Assembly (NCBI RefSeq): GCF_000143415.4
Contig: NW_003314370.1
Span: 341,298-363,943 of the forward strand
Length of the DNA: 22,646 nucleotides
DNA from: Selaginella moellendorffii
Taxonomy: Eukaryota; Streptophyta; Lycopodiopsida; Selaginellales; Selaginellaceae
Direction of reading: 5' to 3'
Part shown: piece by piece, positions 6,881-16,762 of the stretch
Layout: every line of letters begins with the position of its first letter
How positions within the stretch are numbered: the stretch's first letter is position 1
Made by a program: the position numbers and the translations under genes
Notes under the pieces: model-generated
What the model was told of the DNA's origin: nothing
What the model saw: the letters and a program-made list of their open reading frames with translations, nothing else
The model's database searches: none

Positions 6881-9800
6881 ATGCCTCGGCTCCGCAAAGT
6901 ATTAAGAGGCATATGTCACCATTTGCCTCCAACTATTGACACTAGCACATATATTCATATTCACAACAACCTTGCATATGCTAATAAAGAAACTAATCTA
7001 AACCTTGAACAGGCTAATTCAAAAATTACTTGAAATCTTGGCAATGCTAATACAAACATAGCATATGTTGATGAAGGTCATACAAATATAAACCTTGAAA
7101 ATGCTAATGAAACTAATACATATATATGTAATTATCACAGTTATACTATATATAAATTAGCACATCAAAAGAATTATAATGACCATACAATACATATGTT
7201 TAATATTGGAAACATGTCATCTGTATGTGTCTTTTGTGGTGCATTACATTTTTAAAATGAGTTAAGATCAATGTGCTGCCAGAATGGAAAGGTTTTCCTT
7301 CCCCAACTTTCATCTTTACCTACTATATTGTGTATGTTTTTTAATGAAAATAAAAACTCCAATTTTAAAATTAACATAAGAAATTTTAACAGTGCTTTGG
7401 CTTTTGCATCAATGGGTGCTAATATTGATAATTTAAGTGGTAAAGGCCCATATTGCTTTAGAATATATGGTCAAATTTATCACAATATTGCTTCAGCATA
7501 TCCTATTGCTAACGTGCCACCATCATATGGACAACTTTACATGTTTGACGCATCTGAGGCTACAAATATTAGAAAGCAAAACGCATTCAACACAAATTGT
7601 GATTCTAATTTATTATTATAATTAGATAACTTGCTAAGAACAATAAACCAGTATACATAAGCTTTTCAAATGTTGTATAATCTTGAATCACAAGAACAAT
7701 ATCACTCAATTTGCAATGGAACTCCAAAACGTGGTGTTTACATAATTGTTAGAAGTGAAAGTACTAATCTACATTGTTATAATTTGCTACAGACTAATGA
7801 TGTTGCTATTGTTTTCACTATTGATGAGGGTGAGCCCTCTTTTGACAGAGAAATATGCATACATCCATAAAATTCACAGTCAACAAAAATCTATATTCTT
7901 AATGAAAATTGTGATCCTATGGTTTATCCTTTACTTTTACCATTTGGTGATAAAGGTTAGCATGAAAAAATCTATCACAATGAGTCACATGTAATGCTAC
8001 TCCAGTACTATGCATATCGATTATCTCAACGAGATAGCATTAGCAACTCTTTCCTTTATCATCAATTGCTACATGCTGAGAAACTCACTCAACAATTTAT
8101 AATTGATGCTTATGTAAAGGTTGAATCTAACAACCTTAATTTCTTTCACACTCATCAAAAATACTTAAAAGTGGATTACTATACAAGTCTTATAGACTAT
8201 ATTAGCAACAAAGCTGCTACTAATAATGCTGAATCTGGAAAAATTGTAATTTTGCCTTTTACATTTTTTGGTAGCCCACGAGCAATGCAACAACATTATC
8301 AAGATGCTATTACTATTGTCACATATTTTGGAAAACCTGACTTATGTATTACATTTACATGCAACCCAAAGTGGCCTGAAATTGTGCAAAATTTACAATT
8401 GAATGAATCACTTGAGGATCCACTTGATCTTATTTCAAGAGTTTTCAATTTAAAGCTTAAAGAATTATTACATGATATAAGTATCAAAGGAATTTTTGGG
8501 AAGTGCATCGTATATGTTTATGTTATTGAATTCTAGAAAAAAGGTTTACCTCATTGTTATTTCTTAGCAATGTTATCAAGCGAAGATAAGATAAAAAATC
8601 GAGACTCAATTGACGAATTTGTCATTGCACAGTTGCCACACCCACTACTAGAACTAGAATTGCGTAACATAATTATAAATCATATGATACATGGTCCATG
8701 TGGTAATTAAATTCTAGAAGCCTTTACATGGAAAATAACAAATACTTTAAGAATTATCCAAAAGAATTTAATGTTGAAATCATTTATTGTGTTGATGGTT
8801 ATCTTGATTACTACCGGCCCAATAACAGACACACTTTCATAAAAAATGGTTGTACTATTGACAATAGATGGGTTGTTCCTTATAATAAATACTTTTGTAA
8901 AAAATATCAAGCACACATCAATGTAGAAATTTGCACTTCTATTAAAAGTATTAAATATTTATTTTAATATGTATACAAAGGTTATGACTGTGCAACATTA
9001 GAATTCCTAATTGCATCTAAAGAACAAGGGACTTTAAATTGGGACGAAATCTCAAGTTTTGTTGATGCTTGATATATTTCTACTCCCGAAGCCATATGGC
9101 ATATATTTAAGTTTTGTATGCATGATAAATCACTAACTATTATACACCTTCCAGTTCATTTACTCAATTTTCAATACATTTATTTCAGACCAGGTCATGA
9201 ACAAGAAGCACTAGAAAGAGCCACTCAAAATGGAACAATGCTTACACAATGGTTCAATTTAAACATGCAAGATACTAATGCAAGGCAATATACATATGCT
9301 CAAATTCCATTACATTACACATACAACAAATCTTCTCATAAATGGCAATTACACTAACGAAAAGCTAAACTTATACCAAGAATGTATTCCATATCTCCTT
9401 CTAATAGTGAGTTGTACCACTTGTGATTTATATTACTCCATAAAAAAGGTGTTATATCATTTGAGGATATACATATTGTCGAAGGTGTTACTTTCTCCTC
9501 TTTTAAGCAAGCAACTATGGCAATGGGACTTTTAGCATATGATTCAGAATGGCAACATTGCATGCAAGAAGCTTCTACTTTTAAAATGCCATCCCAATTA
9601 AGACAATTATTTGTTTTTATTTGTTTGTATTGTTCACTAAAAGATCCAAATCTATTATGGGATCAATTCAAAATTGATATGTCTGAAGATTATACTAGAA
9701 ATGATATAAATTATTTTGACATTGCTTTAATCGATATTAACTCAAAATTCCTACTACACAATAAATTTAATTGTGATTTTGGTTTACCACTCCCAACTCT

Positions 9801-11262
9801 TACTCCCATTATCAAACACATGCTTAATACAGAGATCCCTGACCCATCAGAAGACCAAATAAATGCAAATATAAATCAATTCAGTTATGAATAACATTAT
9901 ATTTTTGAACTCATTATAAATGCCATTGACACTAACCAGCATCAATGTTTCTTTATTGATGAACCTGGTGGTATTGGAAAAACTTTTCTACTTAATACCA
10001 TCATTACAGCATTACAATTTAAAAAAATAAAAGTAATCAGTATGGCATGGACTGGGATTGGAAGCATTTTGCTAAAATATGGTCAAACGACACATATGAC
10101 TTTTAAACTTCCTATTCCTTTAAATGAAACTTCTATTTCTGCTTTAATAATTAATAGTGATGCTGGAAAAACCATTAAACAAGCAAATGTTCTCATATGG
10201 GATGAAATTAGTATGGTTCATACATATGTTTTCTTTGTGGTTGATAAATGTTTAAAGCATCTCAAATGTAATTCTAAACCATTTGGAGGCGTTACAGTAA
10301 TTACAAGTGGTGACTTTCGTCAAACCCTTCTTGTTGTTCCCTATGGCCATAGAACCTCTATTATTTCAAGCTTAGTTAAAATGAATAGACTATAGTCACT
10401 TTTTAGAACACTAACATTAACAAAGAACATGCGTTCAAGCAATCTTTGTTTTTCTGAATGGCTTCTCAAACTTGGCAATGGTGATAATAATTTGAAGTTG
10501 CCATGTCTCCTACCAGATATTATCAAAATACCACATGCATTATCTATCACTACACATGTTGTAAACTTTGTTTTCCCAAATACCAATGATATTATAAATA
10601 TTTATATAGGTGCATCAAAGGTTATTCTCACCCCACTCAATGACGACACATTCAGAATAAATAATAACATTGTTGGAAGACTACCAGATGATCCATATAT
10701 TTATTTGAGCATTGACACAGTTGACTCAGATCACCTTGAAGAGATCTTAATTGAATTCTTAAATTCAATCACCCCATCGGGACTACCACCACACAAATTA
10801 ATTCTAAAACAAAATGTGATTTTGATTCTTCTTAGGAACATATCTCCATAAATTGGTTTATGCAGTGGCACTCACCTCATTCTCAAGCAAGCATCTCAAA
10901 ATGTTTTAGATTGTGAAATTATCAAAGGACAATTCAAGGGATCGCAAGTTTTTATTCCACATATTACCCCTACACCTTCTGATATTGAAATCCCTTTCAA
11001 GATGTACTGAAGACAATTCCCAATTCGTCTGGGTTATTGCTTAACTATTTCTAAATCCTAAAGACAAACTTTCAACTGTGTTGGCATTTACCTCCCCTAA
11101 CCTGTTTTCACACATGGTCAACTTTATGTTGCTCTGTCAAGGTGTAGATTACCTGAACAACTTCGTGTTCAAGTGCTTGCAACCCCCTTTCAAGGCAATC
11201 TTATACCATATGATCAACACTTTTACACTATGAATACAGTCTATGCTGAAATTCTTAAATAG
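6881..11262 (+). pseudogene. Helitron Rep-helicase, decayed
   Basis: About 1460 codons can be followed from the ATG at 6881 to the TAG at 11260, with one frameshift near 8708 and 17 in-frame stops (7031, 7253, 7619, 7658, 7868, 7958, 8534, 8965, 9070, 9355, 9424, 9892, 10393, 10849, 11008, 11059, 11098). Recognisable in order: an N-terminal cysteine motif (CVFC, then MCCQNGKV), the Rep core FGKPDLCITFTCNPKWPEI (8324-8383), the degraded HUH motif as His-Cys-Tyr (8552-8560), the two-tyrosine motif with a stop between the tyrosines (8956-8970), then a PIF1-type helicase. The helicase has Walker A EPGGIGKT (9961-9984), Walker B WDEISM (10198-10215) and GQLYVALSRC (11116-11145). The family nicks and unwinds DNA for rolling-circle transposition. 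Several stops fit C-to-T or G-to-A changes at expected Gln, Arg or Trp codons. The region is visibly AT-rich compared with the host genes. Confidence 0.92.
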
Positions 11263-11761
11263 ATTGACAAAAACATGGCACAATTCTAAATCTAACCATG
11301 ATTCCACAAAGCTATCTACTCAATCACCCTTGAGTTGCAGTTGTGAGTTTCAAGTGCACACCACAACAAAGTGGGCATTGACTGGTGTGCCTTGGGTGCT
11401 ATCCCATTTTGGTTATGGCAACGTGCTATTGAGTTGCTAATGGCAAAGGTACAGTTTTCATCCTATTGCTTTTTGAGTGCAGTTCTCATTGCAATATAAT
11501 GGTTTCCGGCTCATCCCAGGAACCTCTCTAGCGGGCTGTGGAGCAAGTACTAACATTTGCACCAAAGATGGACTTGGAAGTATTCTTTGGGCTTTTTGTG
11601 TTCAAAATGGAGGAATGCAACTCAACAGTGATCTAATCTAGCTTATATAATGCTCATAACACATTTTGTCACGAGAATGTCTTTCAATTGTGGAGTCAAT
11701 CAAACAGCAAACATAGCTAAGCTCAAAAAACCTCTTCAAATGGCATCAAATTTGCCAACCA
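11263..11761. other. Helitron 3' non-coding region
   Basis: Between the end of the Rep-helicase frame and the terminal hairpin I see no gene. An open frame at 11243-11440 partly overlaps the helicase end and shows no family features. Confidence 0.5.
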
Positions 11762-11787
11762 CCCAGCATTTGCTGGGCAATTGCTAG
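11762..11787 (+). mobile_element. Helitron 3' terminus: hairpin plus CTAG
   Basis: CCCAGCA-TT-TGCTGGG (11762-11777) is a perfect 7-base-pair hairpin, followed after six bases by CTAG (11784-11787) and a T. A short GC-rich hairpin just before CTRR with T after it is the diagnostic Helitron 3' end. The spacing here is a little shorter than the usual 10 or so bases. Confidence 0.85.
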
Positions 11788-11939
<152 letters not shown>

Positions 11940-11983
11940 CCCATCTTGTAGGCATTCTTCACTTGGTTTTCTTGCTCTTGACA

Positions 11984-12250
11984 ATGAAGTTCATGATGTT
12001 TCTATTAATGCTGGCAGCGATCTTTCTTGCGGCAGCCATGGTGATTGAGGGAGCGCATGAGGAAGCCAAATGTTACAAGAGGTATACTTGCTTTTTTGGT
12101 GGCCTCAAGTGCAAGGACTACTACTGTAAGCTTTGCCACTTTGTGAGGCACGGCGAGCACTGTGAGAGGTGCCACTCTGGAAGCTGCTCCTATGGTCGAT
12201 GCACTTGCAAGGGACCTTGCAGCAGCTCCAATTGCCCCATCTATGTTTGA
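11984..12250 (+). CDS. Secreted 12-cysteine peptide 1, right copy
   Basis: An 88-residue ORF starts at the ATG at 11984; the in-frame TTG at 11963 is not a likely start. The signal peptide begins MKFMMFLLMLAAIFLAAA. It differs from the left copy by two extra residues near the N-terminus, Tyr-Lys for His-Arg after the first cysteine, an extra Tyr between the third and fourth cysteines (x4 instead of x3), and Ile/Val at the C-terminus. All 12 cysteines are kept. The 5' flank is replaced: the Helitron end and a 148-base GA tract stand where the left copy has its TATA region, so expression may differ. An AATAAA lies at 12301-12306. Confidence 0.85.
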   Translation: MKFMMFLLMLAAIFLAAAMVIEGAHEEAKCYKRYTCFFGGLKCKDYYCKLCHFVRHGEHCERCHSGSCSYGRCTCKGPCSSSNCPIYV

Positions 12251-12300
12251 TAGATCCATCCATCGATCGGAGCTTCAATCGTGCCTGTAAACTCATCATC

Positions 12301-12306
12301 AATAAA
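12301..12306 (+). terminator. AATAAA polyadenylation signal of peptide gene 1, right copy
   Basis: This is the same motif, in the same context and at the same distance from the stop codon, as in the left copy. Confidence 0.6.
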
Positions 12307-12529
12307 AACAGTTCACTCACAAGTCTTTCAGGGACGTTTTGTTCCTTCTAGAGAACATAACGCTTGCAAAGACGACAATTAGTCCTTTTAATAATCTAGA
12401 TTACTCCTCTCTAAAAGCAGGACGATATACCGTTTTATTCTAAGCTCGCTTTATTATAACGTTTAAATCTAAGACCACTTTACAGATTATCGGCTTGCTT
12501 GGCTTAGCATTTTTTAACGTGTTACTTAC

Positions 12530-12536
12530 TATAAAA
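12530..12536 (+). promoter_or_regulatory. TATA box of peptide gene 2, right copy
   Basis: TATAAAA lies 48 bases before the ATG at 12578. The left copy lacks nine bases between the two. An upstream ATG at 12536 overlaps the box and is unlikely to be transcribed. Confidence 0.6.
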
Positions 12537-12577
12537 TGAAAGAATTATGTGATCACTTAGTAGCCAGCAGTCTCAAG

Positions 12578-12814
12578 ATGAAGAAAGGAATTGTTATAAT
12601 TTTGTGTGTGGTGCTAGCAATGGCAGTCAATGCTCAAGACTGTTATAATTTTTATTCCTGCCCACAGGACCCTGCAATTAAATCACACTGCCACACATTT
12701 TGCAAGATGTGCCACTTTAACAACGAAGGAAACAATTGTGAGATATGTAAGAGCGGCTCTTGCAATGATACCAAGAGATGCATTTGTGATGATTGTCGAG
12801 TTGTTAACTGTTAA
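12578..12814 (+). CDS. Secreted 12-cysteine peptide 2, right copy
   Basis: A 78-residue ORF begins MKKGIVIILCVVLAMAVNA, a signal peptide with cleavage likely after Val-Asn-Ala. The mature chain has 12 cysteines spaced C-x5-C-x9-C-x3-C-x2-C-x8-C-x2-C-x4-C-x5-C-x-C-x2-C-x4-C. The x8 loop is complete here, which makes this the better reference copy. The same order of spacings in peptide 1 suggests a shared disulfide fold despite low identity outside CKxCHF and the SGSC segment. No function is known to me. Confidence 0.83.
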   Translation: MKKGIVIILCVVLAMAVNAQDCYNFYSCPQDPAIKSHCHTFCKMCHFNNEGNNCEICKSGSCNDTKRCICDDCRVVNC

Positions 12815-13205
12815 GATAATAGTAAATATTAATATTGGTGTTTTGTGTGGACTGGTTTTCTAAATGTATAATTATTAAATAATTTCAATTGGTGAATTAT
12901 TAAAATAGAAGCTTTTATGATAGTTGAACCAAAAGAAAAACAGACTAAAAAATTCTATAAATGATAAAAATCTTCATAAAGTATAATAGTAATAACTACA
13001 CCAATTTAATTAAAGTTATATTAAAACTAACTATAGCTGATAAAAATATATAAAAAGAAATTCAAAAAGGTAAAGATTATATATAGTTTTTAGTCCTATT
13101 GTGTCAAAGATAAACTAGGCAATATCATAAAAATTATGAACAAAACCATAACCAGAATAAATCACCAGATCAAAACGCAGATTTTGTAGGGTTTAAGCAA
13201 AGCCA
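12815..13205. other. AT-rich intergenic region: end of duplicated block and XTH 5' flank
   Basis: The first 275 bases are homologous to the 3' flank of peptide gene 2 in the left copy. From about 13090 the sequence is the unique 5' flank of the XTH gene. A TAGGGTTTA motif (telo-box on the minus strand) lies at 13187-13195, just before the ATG. No gene was seen. Confidence 0.5.
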
Positions 13206-14500
13206 ATGGCAATAGATCCAGCAGACACTCGCAAGCAATGGCTGCTCTCCAGGGACGAATGCAGGTGCTGCTGCTCTTCCACACGACCCAAAATCCTTCT
13301 CTCCATTGCGGCTCTCGCTCTTCTTGTCACTGCAGCAGTGGTGATTGGAGCAAGCGTTGGAGCAACTCGAGCATCCGCCAGGAATCACCGGCACAAGAGG
13401 AGCTCCAATGCGGCCACATTCGACGAGAATTACAACATCTCCTGGTCGGGAGATCACGTCCGGCTTCTCAACGGCGGCCTGCTCGCGGACATTCTGCTCG
13501 ACAAGCAATCCGGTAAGAGAAACTCTGTTATTTCATGGATTTCCTTCCTTTGTGATCGATCTGTGCGTGATCTCCTAGGGGCCGAATTCGGATCTAAGAG
13601 ATCCTATCTCTTTGGCCATCTCAAGATGCAAATGAAGCTCGTCGCCAATGACTCGGCTGGAACAGTAACAGCTTTCTATGTAAGCATCAAGTTTTCTTCC
13701 AAGATCTCTGTCAATGTCTTCCAAGAACATTGGATCTCATACAGTTTCTCGATCGATTTGACTCGTCCAGATGGCGTCACACACGGAGAATCGCGACGAG
13801 TTCGACTTTGAGTTCTTGGGCAACAGATCCGGGCAGCCATACGCGCTACAGACGAACATCTATGTCAATGGAACCGGTGGAAGAGAGCAGCGAATCCTAC
13901 TGTGGTTCGATCCAAGCCTCGATTATCACACGTACTCTGTTCTCTGGAACCAGTACCAAGTCATGTAAGAGAAATCTTTTCCTTGCTTTTGCCAGAAGTT
14001 CTTTTCACTCTTGGAAGCAAAGCTTGCTTTTTAAAAAAACTTCTCGCTAGAAATTTAACTTACTTTGGTTCTTTCCTTCTTTTTGGAGCAGATTTTTCGT
14101 CGACGACACTCCAGTGCGAGTCTTTCGGAACAACAGCCACCTCGGAGTCCCCTACGCGTTTAGCCAGCCAATGCGGATCTTTGGGAGTATGTGGAACGGA
14201 GAGCAATGGGCCACAGTTGGCGGCCTCGAGAAAACCAACTGGAACTACGCACCTTTCATCGCTTCCTTCCAAGACTTTGCCATCGATGGATGCGACCCCT
14301 CCTCGTCTCCTGGTGATCCGGGATTTTGTTTTAGCTCTGGGAATCGAAATCACTGGTGGGATGAGGAAAAGTACCGTGTTTTGGACGTTGGTCAGCTGGA
14401 TAATCTCGGCTCCATCGTGAGAAACTACACCATATACGACTACTGCACTGATACCAAGCGCTATTCACCAGTTCCTCCAGAGTGCGGTGCCAATCCCTGA
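13206..14500 (+). CDS. XTH: Xyloglucan endotransglucosylase/hydrolase (GH16), 4 exons, N-terminal membrane anchor
   Basis: Exons 13206-13512, 13579-13679, 13771-13964 and 14092-14500 join with GT-AG introns to 336 residues. XTHs cut xyloglucan and rejoin it in the cell wall. The catalytic segment [11 protein letters not shown] (144-154) has nucleophile Glu146, helper Asp148 and acid/base Glu150, followed by the family's N-glycosylation site Asn154-Arg-Ser. Before it are [13 protein letters not shown] and SAGTVTAFY; after it are [11 protein letters not shown], a MWNGEQWAT segment and a C-terminal XTH domain with [14 protein letters not shown] and PPECGANP. The N-terminus is unusual: about 28 mostly polar residues including Cys-Arg-Cys-Cys-Cys, then a hydrophobic helix (about 31-52) and a basic stretch. 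This looks like a type II membrane anchor rather than a simple cleavable signal. The gene converges with the RING ligase gene, with 159 bases between stops. Confidence 0.92.
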
Positions 14501-14659
14501 CTTGACTTTGCTTGGAACTCAAAAACATCGACGACTCGGAGCTTAGGACGAACAATAATTTTTCTTAGAAGACATACCATTTTTTGAGACACCGTGACGA
14601 ATTTCACGTTGTGTGTAATGTTCTTTACATTGGATTCTTTCTTTCCCTGATTGTATTCT

Positions 14660-16033
14660 TTATGAGGCAGTGACCCCAGCACTGCAAACGGGGCAAGTCT
14701 GCAGGAAAACAGACTTCACGGATCAGAGACACGGATCAAAGAAAAGAAACAACTTGCCTTGTTAATCTGAAGCCATTGCTGGATACACTCGGAGTGATAC
14801 TTGTGCTTGCAAGGCAATGTCAAGAGCATCTCGTCTTCCTCGTAATCGTGTCGACAAATCACACACCTAAGTGATCCCAGTTTAGACTAGAAGTTACTCA
14901 AGAAATCAAAAACCTTTGTACGTACTGCTCACTGTCACTGCTGGTGCTGCCTCCGGTATGACCACGCTTGTAGGATGTTACTGGAAGCTCGGCTATGGCA
15001 TCTGAAGAGAGCCCTCGACTTTCTACTCCGACAGCATCACCAAGCGCCACGAGCTCCTGTGGAAGGAAAAAGAAACTTAAGAATACAGGATGAAACGAAA
15101 GAGGGAATGTTACCTCGTAAGACATATGGTCTGGATCAACATCTTGCCACTCCTGCCACGAGAATCTTAACTTTTCGCAAAATAAACGAAAAGCTCTACA
15201 TACCTGTGATTCATCACTGCCATCCTCCTCTTCCTCCTCCTCCTCCTCCTCTTCTTCTTCTTCCTCGTCATCTTCGTCTTCATCCTCATCATCTTCCTCG
15301 TCGTCTTCATGTACATCCACATCGTCCTCATCCACTTCTTCGTCATCTTCCTCTCCTTCCTCATCCTCCTCTTCTTCACCATCGTCTCCCACTGCCATTT
15401 CCCACTCATCTCAGCACCAAAACAAGATGAGTGGAAAGCAACCGAAACTCACAGTCATGGATTCCGGCGAGCGCCATCATACGAGCCGCGTGCTCGCGCT
15501 CCTCATTCTCCTGCAAAGCCCTGGCAAACGCCTCATCACTTTCGTACTGGGAGCCATCCATGGTGGTCGTCCTGTTGTCAGCGTTTAATCCAGGAGCCTG
15601 GACTCGATCATCGCTCTCCTCCTCACCATCCTCGTCGGAGTCATCCTCGTAGCCATGGTAGTAAGCCCCTCCATTTCTCAAAAGCATGTAAGCTCTTTCC
15701 TAGGCCAGAAGAACAATCCCATACATCGCAAAGAGAATCAGAGAAGCACAAAAAAGAGAGACAAAGCCCACTTACCTGTTCCTGGAGCGTTCGAGCAAGA
15801 ACCAAATCGGATTCTATCTGGCTCAACTGCGTAAAAGGCTGCCGAGCTCGCGCATTGTTGTTCCCAGCAGCGGCTCCGCCCGGCGCCGCCACTCCAGCTG
15901 ACGCGGGCGCTGCCGCCGCCGCTGCTGCCGCCGCTGGCGCCGAGGAAGCACTGGATTGAGAATCGATCTGCTTTTGCTCCTTGTTCTCCTTGGCACTCTC
16001 CTCGGAGCCGGAGGAGCGCGTCTCGCCCTTCAT
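14660..16033 (-). CDS. BIG BROTHER-related RING-H2 E3 ubiquitin ligase, 7 exons
   Basis: Minus-strand exons 16033-15776, 15699-15453, 15391-15204, 15152-15114, 15056-14922, 14886-14758 and 14698-14660 join to 344 residues. The C-terminal RING-H2 is complete: Cys297, Cys300, Cys315, His317, His320, Cys323, Cys334 and Cys337 (C-x2-C-x14-C-x-H-x2-H-x2-C-x10-C-x2-C), with KHKYHSECI typical of BIG BROTHER. Upstream, DPDHMSYE, ELVALGDAVGVESRGLS and LPVTSYK are the conserved region before the RING in this family, and SDEAFARALQENEER is another shared motif. The family limits organ growth in flowering plants (family knowledge). The length fits the BIG BROTHER-related group of about 340 residues. Oddities are an Ala-rich N-terminal tract (about 33-60), a nearly pure Asp/Glu tract (about 170-231, exon 3) and a GC-AG last intron (14757-14699). 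Confidence 0.92.
14699..14757 (-). other. GC-AG intron in the RING ligase gene
   Basis: The exon end AACAAG is followed by GCAAGT, the consensus of non-canonical GC donors, and the intron ends CTGCAG. It separates codons for Lys332 and Thr333, just before the last Cys-x2-Cys of the RING. No GT donor nearby keeps the frame and the C-x10-C spacing. Confidence 0.8.
15215..15300 (-). repeat. GAG/GAA/GAT triplet repeat coding an acidic run
   Basis: The minus strand is an almost uninterrupted series of GAG, GAA and GAT codons within exon 3 of the RING ligase. It is a coding microsatellite likely to vary in length between individuals. Confidence 0.85.
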
Positions 16034-16272
16034 CGCTGCTACAACCCTAAATCGCTCTCCGACCTAACACGCCAGCCAAGAAGGGATCTCCATCTACACT
16101 TTCATATGCAGGCCAATTCCATTCCATTTTATTTTCCATGCTAAGTAAGAGATAATTGAAAGCCCTAATCCAAGCCACTGAAAGCTTGTAGGACAAATTC
16201 TATTTATTTTGACAATTTACATTCAAAGATTGACTCGACCAGAAATTGACAAATTCAATTTATCTTGACAAT

Positions 16273-16542
16273 TTATTTACAGATTTTCTTCCTGAGTCTC
16301 AACTTTTGGCGAAGATCTCTCTCTTTTTGTTGCCTGAGAGCCCTGGATTTGATAGTGATAATCTTCCGATTTGATGCTGCTACTGCATCGACAGACAATT
16401 TGCTCATGGCAGCAGCCAGCCTTCGCATCTTCCTGTGCCTCTCCACCAGCCGCGGGCTCTTCCTCTGCGGGATCTCACTGCGACCTCCATTCTTTGCCTT
16501 GGAACTCTTGCGATTCTTCTCACTAGCAGCCGCCATCACCAT
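16273..16542 (-). CDS. Small very basic hypothetical protein
   Basis: An 89-codon frame starts at the ATG at 16542, with a second ATG at 16536; the longer frame to 16548 would start with TTG. The product is Lys/Arg-rich throughout, with a Ser/Lys-rich N-terminus (SEKNRKSSKAKNGGR), then RKSPRLVERHRKMRRLAAAMSKL, and a C-terminus of RQQKERDLRQKLRLRKK that could form a charged helix. This suggests a nuclear or nucleolar RNA-binding protein, but I recognise no family. It lies between two minus-strand genes with about 215-240 bases on each side. Codon-like composition and protein-like order support it; there is no direct evidence of expression. It could be one exon of a longer gene. Confidence 0.45.
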   Translation of the reverse strand: MVMAAASEKNRKSSKAKNGGRSEIPQRKSPRLVERHRKMRRLAAAMSKLSVDAVAASNRKIITIKSRALRQQKERDLRQKLRLRKKICK

Positions 16543-16762
16543 GCACAAGGAAATAGATAAACCACGCAGACCAAAGGGAAGTGAAGCTTGATGTGGTTGG
16601 CAAACCTAGCACGCAAATATATACACCGGGTTTAAGCTTGTATGCAACGCTTTTTCATAGCTTAAGTCATAAGTATCCAAACTATTCCTTTAAACTTTGT
16701 CACTTCCTTTAATTTCTTTAAGATTCTTGAGTCTTCCTTTAGACTTCTTTCTCGTTTGATCA

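Larger units (their letters stand above)
4577..11787 (+). mobile_element. Composite Helitron element, decayed, carrying captured gene fragments
   Basis: The element lies between the two copies of the peptide-gene block. It holds a Rep-helicase pseudogene (6881-11262), which defines a Helitron, a rolling-circle transposon that inserts between A and T without target duplication. The right end has the expected hairpin (11762-11777) and CTAG, followed by T. The left edge is defined by the end of the (TA)n tract and carries an inverted copy of 14 bases of the 3' end. Gene-derived material from a host aspartic protease lies at 5519-6167, typical of Helitron gene capture. Whether this is one element or two nested or opposed ones is unresolved: a second candidate 5' end, A followed by TCTATACATATAAAG, lies at 4859-4874. 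No intact protein remains, so it cannot move by itself. Confidence 0.8.

Noticed and set aside
14975-15430. Plus-strand Pro/His/Leu-rich frame
   Set aside because: It is the antisense of the acidic codon run of the RING ligase.
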